A stretch of DNA of 64,000 nucleotides from Acarospora socialis (Eukaryota > Ascomycota > Lecanoromycetes > Acarosporales > Acarosporaceae): NCBI GenBank assembly GCA_025617375.2, contig JAMYGW020000004.1:1-64000 (forward strand), in the 5' to 3' direction. How positions within the stretch are numbered: position 1 is the stretch's first letter; every line of letters begins with the position of its first letter. Below the pieces are notes generated by a model. It worked only from the letters and a program-made list of their open reading frames with translations, did no database searches and had not been told where the DNA came from. A program made the position numbers and the translations under genes. Below are positions 21,142-32,623 of this stretch, piece by piece.

Positions 21142-24100
21142 TCAAACCATTCTTGGCTTTCTTGCGAAGAGGTCAACTACACACTCAAATAACTGTTCAA
21201 CTGGGGGCATTGTGAATGCTGAGTTGCTGTCAAACACACCTGCCAGCTGCTGTTGACTTACCACCGGTACATCATCATCATACACTCCTGGCCGAGCTCC
21301 TAAAGACACAGATGGAGAAGTGGCCGCACCATCTTTATCGGCGCTCGAGCCGCTGCCTTCCCTCTCTAATACAACAATTTTAGTCTTGCTTTGGCCGTAA
21401 AGGCTCTCGAGACCTAACGCACGTGGGGTACTCGTCCTTCCGGCATCCACAACTAGGCTCGACATTATGGGTACAGCCTTAGGGCTGAGGATGCGGACTT
21501 CGGCGGCCGAGTCCAGGAACATGTAGCCTTCGGAATTTGTTGCGGGAAGGAGTGACATGACGGTGTGGGGGAGCGTTGTTGTGTACAGCGGCGTGGGTAG
21601 CGAAGGGTCAAAGATAGCTACCTTCGACTGTGGATTGTGCAACGCCTGGGATCGCTGGCTGCGCTTTTCATTGCCTTCAACCGGCAATGCAATCGCAAAG
21701 GTACGGTTTCGCTGGTTAACCGTGAGATGTGTTGCAATCGCTCTCTTTTGCGACGATAAGCTGGGTAACCGCAGGGAAAGACCGAAATGGAGCTCGTCAT
21801 CCACCATATCCCAAACGATAAGTTGGTCAGACAGAATGATGAGATATCGATCGACTACGCCCATATCGACGAGATCGCCAGCAAATAAGCCAGGACGCGA
21901 TTGCCTGATCTCGCCAGACATAGTATCGATGAAATGCACAACACTGGTTTCGTCTGCGGAGGAGCGTTGAAGACATGCGGCAAGCAGCGAGCCATCTGCG
22001 GAAAACGCAATCGCGGCCTTCGGTTTGCTAGTAAACAGTCTCTCCTGCCGGGTTGGGAGGCGTATGACCTGGTGGGATGACCAAGTGATGAGCCCGTTGG
22101 CGTTCCTGTCGCGAACTTGAATGCCGTTTCGACGCCTTGCCTTGGGCCTCCAGAGATACACACCACCGTTCCCCCCAAGGCTAGCGAAACCAAGGTCTGA
22201 AGGATCTGCCGCAAAGGCAAGAACTGGACCAGCACCAGCGTCGTTCACATAGTTCGGTCCGTGGGGAGCATCAACGCGTGTTACTAGTCGCCACTCATTC
22301 CCCTCTGAACTCCATGACCAAAATTTTAGGAACACTTCACGCCGCGCCTCTTGCTCCTCTTCGACGTGATCTTTCATCACGAGATGTTCTATATCTTTGA
22401 CTGGAGCCAACCAATCGTCAACTGTGGCAAGCCATTGCCCGTTATGGCTCACCTGCATGTGCGTGATATCGGGTTCTCGGATCTTCTCCCCACTACCACC
22501 AATATTGACTACTGTTGTGTTATTGCGAGCCAAGGCTTGTCGAGAGATATGCTGAGCTGTAGTAAGATCGAAGGTTTGAAGAAACGCGGCTCGGTATGTC
22601 GTGACTGCCGCCGGTTGACTCGATCGGGATGCAGAAACGGCAAGCATAAGCTGCGTTGGGTTAAGCGGATTGACCGCAGCAGGCGGTTTCAGTAGCTCTT
22701 TGCGAGCCAGTCCGTGTGACACCACCGAGTTACCCGTGACCAAGTGATGCTGCCGATAGTGAGAGCTACTTTGTGAATAGGACTGAATTCCAGCAATACT
22801 CGCTGTAGGTTTCAACTCCGTGGTAGACAGTACCATGAGGGAATTATCGGCGAGCCCGAGTGCGTACGCAGAGCCGGTAGGGGAGACAACAAGAGTCTCG
22901 ATAGCAGACGATAGATGAGGAAGGTACTGCCTCTCGCCGGTGTCGAGCTGCCACAACACAAGAACCGTCTCGACACCACCAGAGATAACATAATTGCCTG
23001 TTTAACTATATAAGTCAAAGCGATTCAGGAAGATATTTCGAGGGGTCCTCACCGTCTCGAGACCATTTGACAGTCCTGACAGCGTCACGATGCCAATGCT
23101 GCAACGAGGCAGCGGGACCTGCAGTTTTTCCAGCTTTGTCGCGCCGTTCTCTTTGGGTCAACATATCCAATAAGTCTTTATATATGTATATCTCGCCTTT
23201 TGAGTCGCCAACAACAACATCGACTGAGGACTTTGGAGCAACATTTCGATTCTTCGCCTTCTCCGAGCCGGCCGACTGCAGTTGCGTTGGGTTAACAGGG
23301 AGCCGCGCATCAAAGCACGTGATATATTCGGGCAGCGTGATCTCCCGCCAAGTGTAAGTGGTGGTGGCAAGCGGCGTCTGATGTGGATCATTTCTTAGGC
23401 CTACCATGAGGCGTTTCCCAGCGGTAGCAACCAGAGTCCTGCCTCCTTCCATAACCTTAAGCCCAGTAATATGTTGCTGCGATCTGCACAGAGTACATAG
23501 CTCACTCTCCGATGCGTCATTACCTGCCATAAGCTTATGAGCTGTTATCATCCATTTACCGGTCTTATCAGATTTATCAATTGTGTAAACAATATCTTCA
23601 TCTGCATTCGGCATGGCCTCCGTAGCCAACCCAGTTATCTGAGATGAAACATCCCATCTGGCAAGTTTCTTGCCTTCAATCCAGTCCCATTTATGGATGG
23701 TCCCGGCAAAGGTGGAGACGAATAGTATATGAGGGTTGACCGTGGAGAGCGAATAGGCACTAACAGGACTGCGGTGACCTATGGCTAATGAGCGCACAAG
23801 CGAAGAGGTTGAGGTTGAATAAACCTCAACAAGGGCTTCTTTGGCCACGATGAGGTACCTATGATAGATATTTAGAGCCTGGTCAGAGCATTGCGGCGGC
23901 ACAATGAAATACATACTTTTCGTCTGCTGAGAAGAGCGGCTCGGATTCAATGAAGCGGCCTCCAATCGGTTCGGAAATTGCCCAAGTGGAGGTTGACTCC
24001 AATCGACCTCCATTTTCCCTAGGCTTCTTCTTTCGAGCAGTGGGACGCTGATCCTCTGTCAGTTTACTGCCCACGTCCTGGCCTGACGATGGGCTTGTTC

Positions 24101-24479
24101 TGTTTGGCTTCTTTCCCTCGCCTGAACGGTCGTGAGATCTAGCTTCCTGTTCACGCTTGGATTTTCTTCTCTCCCTCTTGGCTAGTTTTGTCTCTGAAAT
24201 CACCAAAGGCTTCGTTGCCTTTGACCGAGTTGCATGATCTCTATCTTTGCCTCGTTCCACTTTGGGGACACTCTTAACTACCTCCGTGTTTTGAGCTTGT
24301 GAGTTGCTGGGATTGTCTGTTGAAGGGTGTTTGATTCGGGACCGCTTTTGGGTATTCGGTGCTCTAGATTCGGTGTCGCCAGCTTCTTCCCGTTTCCGCT
24401 TGTGTTGTGATCGAGGGATGCTGGGTCTTGCTTGAGAGGTCAAGCGTGGCTGCGCGCTGCCGTCTAAGATTGGTGACAT
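21142..24479 (-). CDS. NAN1: NAN1/UTP17 (WDR75 homologue), U3 snoRNP WD40 protein
   Basis: WD40 protein of the t-UTP part of the small-subunit processome, needed in the nucleolus for rDNA transcription and early 18S pre-rRNA processing. Exons on the minus strand: 24479-23917, 23858-23053 and 22997-21142, total 3225 nt (1074 aa), against about 900 aa in yeast. Residues 1-150 are a long Lys/Arg-rich tail with nuclear targeting character (HKRKREE, KRERRKSKREQE). Two propellers follow: the first opens with GGRFIESEPLFSADEKYLIVAKEALVEVYS and includes HWHRDAVRTVKWSRDGNYVISGG across intron 2, typical of WDR75. Both introns have clear donors (GTATGT, GTGAGG). It starts 262 bp from RPB10 in the opposite direction, so the two ribosome/RNA polymerase genes may share a promoter. 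The long disordered N-terminus is the main difference from yeast. Confidence 0.85.
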
Positions 24480-24741
24480 GTCTGCTCAATCCGCACAATA
24501 TCCCTCTATATTCAAAGTGTAGCGTACATCTGATGTCCCGAAATCCTACCGAGTTGGCTGCATAACCGTGGTTAGGGTCCAAGGCTTGGCGCAACAGAAA
24601 TATTTCCTGTGTTAGCGCATCACGGATAGTTCCGTTGAGTTTTTTCCGCCCCATGTGGTACTCGATCACAAAGAATTCTTCTACTCTCCGCTCAAATCTA
24701 CTTCCACTCCGGGGGCTTTGGGATACACCAGCACCGGTACA
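24480..24741. promoter_or_regulatory. Divergent promoter NAN1 / RPB10
   Basis: A 262-bp segment between two start codons facing away from each other. Both genes serve RNA polymerase and rRNA production, so co-regulation from this segment is plausible. I did not recognise a specific factor site. Confidence 0.5.
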
Positions 24742-25139
24742 ATGATTATACCAGTCCGCTGTTTTTCTTGTGGCAAGGTAAAGTGATACAAGCAGCCTCG
24801 AGACCCTTCACTAACAATGGGGCGGGTTCAGGTGATAGGTGATCTTTGGGAGCGATACTTGAAGCTCCTTGATTCAGGAGTCACGGATGGGTACGTCTTA
24901 AGGCTTGTCAACAAGTATCAATGGCATGGAGGCTGAAGTTGACTCACATCTGCTAGTGATGCGATGGACCAACTGGGCTGCAAGCGTTACTGCTGCAGAC
25001 GGATGATTATGACGCACGTCGATTTGATTGAAAAGCTTTTACGGTACTTGCTCTGTAAGAGAGTATCTTGGATTTTTTCTAACTATAGCCTAGATACAAC
25101 CCCGCAGAACGAGATCGAACGAAAGCAATGATGCTATAG
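24742..25139 (+). CDS. RPB10: RNA polymerases I, II and III common subunit RPB10
   Basis: Small zinc-binding subunit shared by all three nuclear RNA polymerases. Four short exons: 24742-24777, 24832-24890, 24957-25043 and 25094-25139, total 228 nt (75 aa), the usual size. The atypical zinc site is complete: CFSC near the N-terminus (residues 7-10) and CC in [18 protein letters not shown] and [19 protein letters not shown] are near-invariant family sequences. Introns of 54, 66 and 50 nt have CACTAAC and CTAAC branch sites. No exon is long enough to stand out as an open frame, so the gene is easily missed. It runs divergently from NAN1. Confidence 0.93.
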
Positions 25140-26773
25140 AGCATCGAGATAACACGGCATCTGGAGGAGTTCTGAGACTGGCTTTGATATCCCAAGAGAG
25201 GCGTTAGTCTGGTTGATACTTCTATGGTGTCATCTGAATATACTGCATATGCCTTGCAGAGCTGGATTAGTCGGATGGACAGTGAAGACGTGACATCGGG
25301 CCATCCCATACCGCCGTCCCAGCGGCAGCGAGCACAGATCAGACGAGATCCAGCATCAGAGCGGATTCAGCCAAAGACATAGCGATGCGCGCTTCTAGTA
25401 GTAGATGCGGGGCCCATGGACCCTGTTTAGTGATGAGTCTAGCCAAGTCAAATGTGTGATGCTCCCATACTTCGCCTTCGGAGCCGCTTGGGTGATTCAT
25501 GTGGCTGTGCGGCAAAGCAGAACACCTCTGACTTGTTCAGCGGTGATTGACGGAGGCCTAGCAAAGCTGATCCAGGGCCCGGACCTCGGCCACGACCCAT
25601 AGGTACTGTGTAGTTTCTCCGATCTCAGTCGCTGGATGGTCGCGCGAAGACAATTCCAGGATGCTTCGCACGTCACATATGAATAACATAACACATGTAC
25701 CTCTCGAAAGGATATGTATACGTTAACACTATACGGAAATAGATGGTTGCTACCCAACGTCTTGCGAGTAGGCGAGCAATCGATCAGAACGTTAGATCGT
25801 CCACCTCGACTGCTGGATCCTGACAAGCCGATCCCTTACCAGGTCTGCGGTCTAATCCCCAAAACCGTGGTCCTGGATTCAAGCCTTGACCCCCAGCTTC
25901 CACTCTAAGCCGATCAAACCTCGTTTATTTAGTCTGCTCTTTCTCATGCCGAGTCTTCACTGAACGATTGGTGGCTAATGACAAGAGCCGGCGTTTTTCT
26001 GGGTAACGTTTTGTCCTTTAAGTCTGGTGTCCAAACTCTCAATAATAAGCGCTTGACCTCCTTACTAAAGCCCAAACAACGGAACTCCCTCACTGGCTGA
26101 GCTGGACCACAAGTTTCGCAACTGCAAACTGTGAACGGTAGAACTACTGTGACGGGAAACGCAAGAATCAAATCGCACAATCAACATCGTGTCTCGGATG
26201 CTTCAAAATGCTTTTTGACAAGTAATGATCAATCCGGACATTTGAAGATAGACGTTCAAAGCCCACATCTTGATGCAAATTCAGACCCCACCACACCTGC
26301 AGCTCGCGTGGCAGGGATAGACAGAAGGATCCCCTACTGCCTACCTTACCTTAGTCCTCTAGGCTTGGATGTCGCTGTGCGGCACAGCATAAAGATAGGG
26401 AGAGGAGACCGTCTGGGTGCTTGCAGTGGAACCCTTTGTCATACTTCATGCAAAAGCAGATACCGGTACAACCAACAAACTCCTCATCGCAGTAGCTCCA
26501 GATTTTCATTCCACTTTTACCGATCGGCACAGCACTGTGACTTTGTCAAGTGCATCTTGAGTAATTTACTGCGGACGAGAAGCAATCCATCGTCCTTCCC
26601 CACCTGTCCCATAGGCTCTGCTACCTATTCATCCCTACTCGACCTGCACGCGAAGTTCAGCCTTGCGGTTGAGCAGGCGAGCTTGATGGCATGGTCCAAC
26701 TCATCGAAACGCTGATTTGAGACCATCTCGAAGGCTGAGTATAAAACGAGCCTGGTTCTCCCACTCCTCCGTG
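25140..26773. other. Intergenic region
   Basis: About 1.6 kb downstream of RPB10 and upstream of the next plus-strand gene. It holds normal CpG content and several chance open frames (the longest about 26131-26715) with no family resemblance, no splice-consistent gene and no tRNA box pair that I could find. The right end presumably carries the promoter of the next gene. Confidence 0.4.
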
Positions 26774-29117
26774 ATGATGATGGCCGTCAGATCGCCGTTG
26801 ATGCCGTCACCTAGTGGTCTACGCTCCGCCTTTTCGCCTTACACCGATTCTCCAAGCTCCCCTCTACCAGTCAAATCTCAAAGAAACTCCCTGACGTGAG
26901 ATGAGCCCCCAGCCTTACGTTACAACGGTTAAATTGAAACGAACTATAGGGCCTCCGAGAAACTACAACCACCAGCGCCAACATCCCCGAATCCAGCTTC
27001 AAGTCCATCTGATGTGCCTGACCCTTCGCCGATCGCGCCGTCCTCCAACGGAACAGAAGGAACGGATATAGAGGACTCTGCTATGGAGGATGAATCGCAA
27101 TCGCAATCTACAAATCCATCGTCTGATCAACCACCGCCAAAAGACGCTCTAGTTCAACCGCCGGAGCTCACGGTATATCAAGTGCGACATCAATCCGATC
27201 CATTGGCTTACATGCCCTTAGATACAGACGACAAGCGCAACTAGCTCATCTCTGAGGCCAAGGTCGGACGAGGATGAGCAACCGCAATCGGTTATTCACG
27301 CACCCCCAGGTTATGGAGACTTTGTAGGGCTATCACCATCCCTACAGACTGGGTCCGCTCTGACCCACTGCACAGATGATGCGACGGTCGTCGCCCTCGC
27401 TCAGGCGCTCCACGCCTTCCCCATCGCAAAGATCTGATATGACCATCACGTCAACAGCCGCGTTGGAGGTCAAGGATAACAACAGGGTACGTGAGGTTCC
27501 GATCCAGTAATGCATAACTAACCCTGAGCTACAGAAGTCAGCAAATAGCCCAGTCTCCCCACCACCGATCACCACATCGATTACTCCAGCTAAGGATTGG
27601 TCGGAACGGGCAACACCGAGAGCACAAACACGGCAGGAGTTTGACCCTTTCGACCAAGAGAGGGGTAAGAAGCAGAGATCAAGTAGTCTCGAAGGTGAAG
27701 CGTTCTGTTGTTGTAGAATAAAACAACCCACGCTAATTGGATGATGTCAGACATCCCCGAAGGTCAGGATTTTGAACAGCCCCGCGACGAAGGATTACTA
27801 GAGGACGAAACCGAACTCGCAGATAGAACAGAAGATCATTTCCAGGAGACAGATGGCGAGATTGCCGCATTACAGACGGCGCTGAGTGAGTGTTGGACCT
27901 TGTGCAACACCCTTGCTGGGCTTAGCTACATTCACCGGGAGCGGATATTCAGCTTTGTTGGAAAAGGGGATGCACAGGAGCAAGCATGGAAAAGCTGCTG
28001 GAAGCTTTGTCAGAAGCTTTACGACAGTCGTGATGATGACTCGGCCAGTCAGGTGAGACCGACCCTTGACCTTTGTCGAGACTTTTGTCAATCGCTGTTC
28101 GAGGTGCGGGAACGGGATAACGAGGTAGCGGATGCTGTACTGCGTGTCAGCTTTGAGCTCAACAACCATTTATACAATACGCACGATCGTACTTTACCTG
28201 AAGCGTTCCGGGAAAGGACGTTGGATTTCTACATCACCCTCTGTCACCGTTTTATGAAGCAGCGAAGTCGACTGGCAGAGGAGACCGACTCTCTACTCAG
28301 GGCTTGCTGGTCGCTGGCGGAAATGTTGTTTAGCTTGCGCCAAAATCAGCGTGAGGGTAAGGGGGCTGATGAAGAGCTTCTCGGTTCTGCGGTTCAGGCG
28401 TGTTGGGAGCTGTGCGATCTGTTCCGTGAGGGATGGACTCAAGTCCGACCTGATCGCGGCACCCCGCGGCCTAGCCAGACCACATTTACCCAGGCCTTCC
28501 AACAAGCGAAGCAGTCTGAGCTGGCCAAGGTGGAGGACGCCGATAGCAGACAAACCCCCGAAACTCCTACAACGGTCTTTGAAGATACCCAGATGATGTC
28601 CCCTGACGATGCTCCCGTTCCCAATATTCTCGTGCTTGGTCCTGATCAGTATGGGCGTGTTCATCCCAAATGGTCGTCGACATCCAGTACTCTCTCCGGC
28701 TACTCGCAGTCTTCGGAGCAAACCACGTCGTCTACGAATACAGTGACGACGCCATCAGAAGATCCGAATCTCACTTGTCTCAAGATACTCATCATCAAAG
28801 CGGCGATCAACAATGGTTACCAACGCGGTGGGCCGTACGGCTTACCCGTTTTTGTCAAGTCCTTGTCGTCGAACGCCTTTGGGAACCTACCATGGCAAAT
28901 GAGTCTGTTGGATGCTTACAGGAAGCTCGTTTCATCGGACCCAGGGTTTCGTGCGATTGGCCCACCACGGCGGGCGAGCGCGACAGACGTTGGCCGAGCG
29001 GTGCAATGGATGGTGAAGAGCGGGCAGTATCTGTGGCTAAAGGATCTCTTCCGGTTGGTTTTCGGATTTCACAGCGAGGAGGCTGAGATGCGTCCGACGG
29101 TTGCGATCCAGACATGA
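26774..29117 (+). CDS. Conserved fungal protein with W-x2-C helical repeats (DUF7624-like)
   Basis: Uncharacterised protein conserved in Pezizomycotina; from memory the C-terminal part matches the family named DUF7624, which I could not verify. Six exons: 26774-26895, 26950-27172, 27222-27323, 27376-27486, 27535-27664 and 27751-29117, total 2055 nt (684 aa). Residues 1-230 are Pro/Ser-rich and disordered (SAFSPYTDSPSSPLP, RRSSPSLRRSTPSPSQ), likely phosphorylated. From about residue 250 a helical region repeats a short motif: SECWTLCNTL, KSCWKLCQKL, DLCRDFCQSL, RACWSLAEML, QACWELCDLF. The middle segment (FELNNHLYNTHD) is highly family-like. The C-terminal domain follows a Ser/Thr-rich linker near residue 500. 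Introns are 49-86 nt with good signals (GTGAGA, GTATAT, GTAGGG, GTACGT, GTAAGA; branch CGCTAATT in the last). The splice at 27323/27376 is the least certain. Function unknown. Confidence 0.7.
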
Positions 29118-29644
29118 AGTCATGAGGCATTCTGACCCTGTTGCATTATACCCATTGTATGTTCGGTTGGCAATTTGTGTTCCAGCGTTTTATTGTGTAA
29201 ACAGGCTCGATCTCAGTCTTAGGTATGATCGGAGCTATTTGTATATCTCGGGGAGGTCAATAGTCCATAAACCATATTCCATAAGCCTTTTCAACGAAGA
29301 TAGTCAATTAGATTCATCAGGTCGTGCTATGAGTGGGATCCATAGCTTCTGTATTCCACGAAATCTCTCCGTCAAGGTGATGACTAATGTCAACACCGAA
29401 CCCGCAACAGAACCTCACGTTGATAAGAAAGAATGGGGAAATGGACATCAAGGGCCCAGCGGCGAAGATCGAAGCTAAGCCTCTCGATGTAAACTTAAAG
29501 CCGCGTTGTCATATTCCCACTTCTCCGCCCTACTCATGGTTCGCCGCCGCATGCAGGTACTCCGAGACTGAAGACTCTTGTCGGTCTCTAGCCTGCAAAT
29601 ACCTCTGCAGCATTAGTGAGTTAGGTCGACCTTTCCAAGAGCTG
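29118..29644. other. Intergenic, 3' region
   Basis: About 530 bp after the preceding gene. Only chance open frames are seen. Confidence 0.4.
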
Positions 29645-29964
29645 TTAGTATTCAATGCTACCACAGTTTGACTGTGATCCTGACGTACAGCAAGCAGCCT
29701 TCGCGCCATGTTGATTTCGGTCCTCCCTGGCTGTCTCACGGTCTTTGGATTGTTTTAGAACATCTGCAATGGAATTGAGAATTAGCCTCTGCTTCTTCGG
29801 TCGAACTTGAGGTGTTGATACACAAGAAACGCTGGCTCACAAGGGACAATAGACTCCGTGCTGTGTTCGCTTTTCTTGTCCGAGACCTGAGCGGGCTTAT
29901 CTTTGTGGGCTGGGGAGCCGCTTTGCTCAAGGGATTTGCTTGCTTGGCCTTTGGAAGTCAGCAT
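29645..29964 (-). CDS. Possible small two-exon protein (80 aa)
   Basis: Tentative minus-strand gene: exon 1 29964-29841 and exon 2 29763-29645, which join in frame to 243 nt ending in TAA. The 77-nt intron has GTGAGC, a GCTAAT branch and TTGCAG, all strong for this genome. The protein is hydrophilic and Lys/Ser/Gln-rich, without signal peptide or known domain; the junction reads SIVPYVLKQSKDRETARED. Evidence is only the strong intron and a sensible composition, so it could be chance. Confidence 0.3.
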
Positions 29965-30780
29965 GGTGAGGTAAGAAAGATCAAGGTGGGATGCTCGCCT
30001 TATGCACATCAGGGGAGTAACGAACTGTCTTATACCTTCCACTTGAATTTTGGGGTCATTGCTGCTATCGCACCCCTGTGGGTGTTTGTTTTCCTAGCCC
30101 CCTCGAGAAACGAGGCTCCTTCATGATTTATGGTAAATGGTGCCGTGCTGTTGATTGAGCTGACTGGTGTCGTGCAGTTGCGGCAAAGGGATTCCCAAGG
30201 ATTATCGAAAATGTTGATCTAACTAAGTTATTTTGGGCATAGTCACTTCCTCGTTCGTACTAGGTAGGTAGCCGACTACCATGATCCTACCAGTCCATTG
30301 TCCTCTACGCAACTGCTACGAAGCTGCTCACTTAACAACTATCCGCACAGCTGCATGAGCACTTTCAGCTACCAAGCCCACCTGATGGTCCTTTGTAGCC
30401 GGTGTTCCCATGGATGGTCAACTTAGCATTGAATTCAGTGATATTACTGACTTAGTGTTATATTCTGATACGTAATCAACTAAACACTGTGTTGATACTA
30501 TGAATGATTTAGATTTGACTTGAAAACCGCTGAGAGTTGTGTATAATATGGAATTATATATACCGGTGTCTACACAATGTACATTAAGAAGATGGTGTTG
30601 TCACTGAATTAATATGGTGAGTCAAAACAACTTCATGTACAAAATCCTAACACTGTGTAAACACTGTGTTCGCATATCATATCTACATGTACATCTCCGC
30701 TAAGGTACTTACCCCACCACCCCACACTCCGCCTACCGATACTCCTCTCAACTCCCATCCGTACTCACGCCACCAACGAA
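29965..30780. other. Intergenic with AT-rich block
   Basis: About 800 bp upstream of the 2OG oxygenase. The part from about 30420 to 30680 is AT-rich and repeats the word AACACTGTGT at 30483, 30649 and 30660. It may be a small decayed repeat. The last 100 bp before the gene, CT-rich, are the likely core promoter. Confidence 0.35.
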
Positions 30781-32134
30781 ATGTCCTTCACCAGCATTCC
30801 GATCCTCGACCTCTCTCTGGCGCGGGACCCATCCACCAAACCCGCGTTCCTCTCCTCCCTCCAGCATGCGCTACTAGAGGTCGGATTCCTCTACATCCGC
30901 AACACCGGGATCCCCGAGAATCTAGTGCGCGATGTGATCGCCGAAGGGAAAGCGTTCTTCGAGCTGCCGGAGGCGAAGAAACTAGAGGTGCAGATGAAGA
31001 ATGCTGCCAGCTTCTTGGGTACGGTATCATGATTCGATTCAGTTCGGTTTCGATTGTCGTGAGTTTTGACGCATCGTATGACCTGTCTGTTGTCGGCATG
31101 ATTGAGGAAGAGGCTCACATAGTGCTTCGGGAGATGAAAAGGCTACAGTAAACTCGGCAATGAAATCACGCGCTTCAAGACGGACTGGCGCGAGCAGATC
31201 GACCTCTCGACGCCGCACCCGATACGCAAACCCTCCGATCCGCTTTACCATAACCTCCTCGCGCCGAACCAGTGGCCCGACCCTGACGCCCTCCCTCGGT
31301 TTCGGCCCGTCTACGAAGACTACATACGGCGGATGGGCGAGGTGTCAATGTTCTTCACGCGCCTGGTAGCTGAAGCCATTGGTCTGCCGGCTGACGCCTT
31401 CGATCGTTTCTTCGACGAGGCGCAGCAGCACAAGTTGAAGATCGTCAAGTATCCCGATCTCGCGGAACTCGGGGTTGACGAGGGGGAGGATGAAGCACAG
31501 GGGGTGGGGCCGCACAAGGATAGTATGCTGACAAGCTACCTGCTGCAAGCGACGGAACATCGCGGATTGCAAGTTCAGAATACGTTGGGGGAGTGGATCG
31601 ATTGCGCGCCTATGCCGGGGACGTTGGTTGTTGCGATTGGACAAGGGCTTGAGGCGCTGACGCAGGGCGTGTGTGCGAGCACGACGCATCGGGTGCTGAG
31701 TCCGGCGCGGGGGAGCGGGGCGAGGTATAGTATCCCATTCTTTCAGGGCGTTAGTTATGACGCCACCTTCGAAAGCATGGAGGTGCCGGAAGAGGTGATG
31801 CGGTTGAGGCGGGTGGTGCTGGAACGGAATGGCGGGAGAAAGGATGATGTCGAATTTACATTCTCGAAGGGACGCTGGGGTCATCTTGGGGAGGCTACGC
31901 TGATGAATCGCATCCGTAGTCATCCGGATGTTGGGGAGAGATGGGTATGTTGCATGTTTCTGTTCATCCGGCTGACGGAAACCGCTTTACTGATGATCGC
32001 AGTATCCGGATCTTCTGAAACAAATTCGCGAGCAACAAGCAACGGATACGGTCACCATGAACGGTTCGGAGACAATTGAGACGAGATCACAGGTGAAGGA
32101 GATACAGCGTTCGTCGGCAATCAAAACACATTAG
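30781..32134 (+). CDS. 2-oxoglutarate/Fe(II)-dependent oxygenase (isopenicillin N synthase-like)
   Basis: Cytosolic non-haem iron oxygenase of the DIOX_N plus 2OG-FeII_Oxy type. Exons: 30781-31018, 31142-31944 and 32003-32134 (390 aa). The N-terminal domain opens SFTSIPILDLSLARDP and includes GFLYIRNTGIP and AFFELPEAKKLE. The iron ligands are visible as H-x-D in GPHKDS (about residue 203) and His in TTHRVLS (about 261), and the 2-oxoglutarate clamp as R-x-S in ARYSIPFF (about 274). Intron 1 (123 nt) uses GTACGG and joins FLG to YSKLGNEI; intron 2 has GTATGT. The family includes enzymes of secondary metabolism and of general small-molecule oxidation. The neighbours do not form a cluster, so the substrate is unknown. 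Confidence 0.87.
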
Positions 32135-32623
32135 TTTGGCAGCACACTGTGCCAAGCGTCACCCTCCGCTCACCATATAGGCATGTGAAGGTCGCCATAG
32201 TTTAGTGTCTTCTGTGCAATGACACTGACAACCGACCCTACCGGCAGAACCGTCTTCGCCGTCCGAGTCTCACAACGCTAACCTACGAATCGCAAAATGC
32301 AACGAGACCTCTCCCAGCACAAGTAGATACTCTCAGCACCGAGATGCAGATATTCACACTCAGAACACGAGACCCTCATGTAATTCGCATCCTTCTTATA
32401 CGAATTTACAGTGTACTGTACATGCCGTCAAAATGATACTCGCACCACCCAGTACGGCGACTGTGGCACGTATTATTCGAATCAGCGACACTCCATCAAA
32501 CCAGGAGAGATCCATGATAAGCAACGCCAGCTGTAGGCCTCTTGCAGTGTGTATGTGTTTTATACCGGGCCTATAACCAACAAATGCCTCGCTGCCGACG
32601 CCAATTACAGTCGTTCAACGCCT
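32135..32623. other. Convergent 3' region
   Basis: About 490 bp between the ends of the oxygenase (plus) and the histidine kinase (minus). No further gene or repeat is visible. Confidence 0.45.

Noticed and set aside
26131-26715. 194-codon open frame upstream of the W-x2-C repeat gene
   Set aside because: Composition is not protein-like, no family resemblance, and it lies in a likely promoter region.
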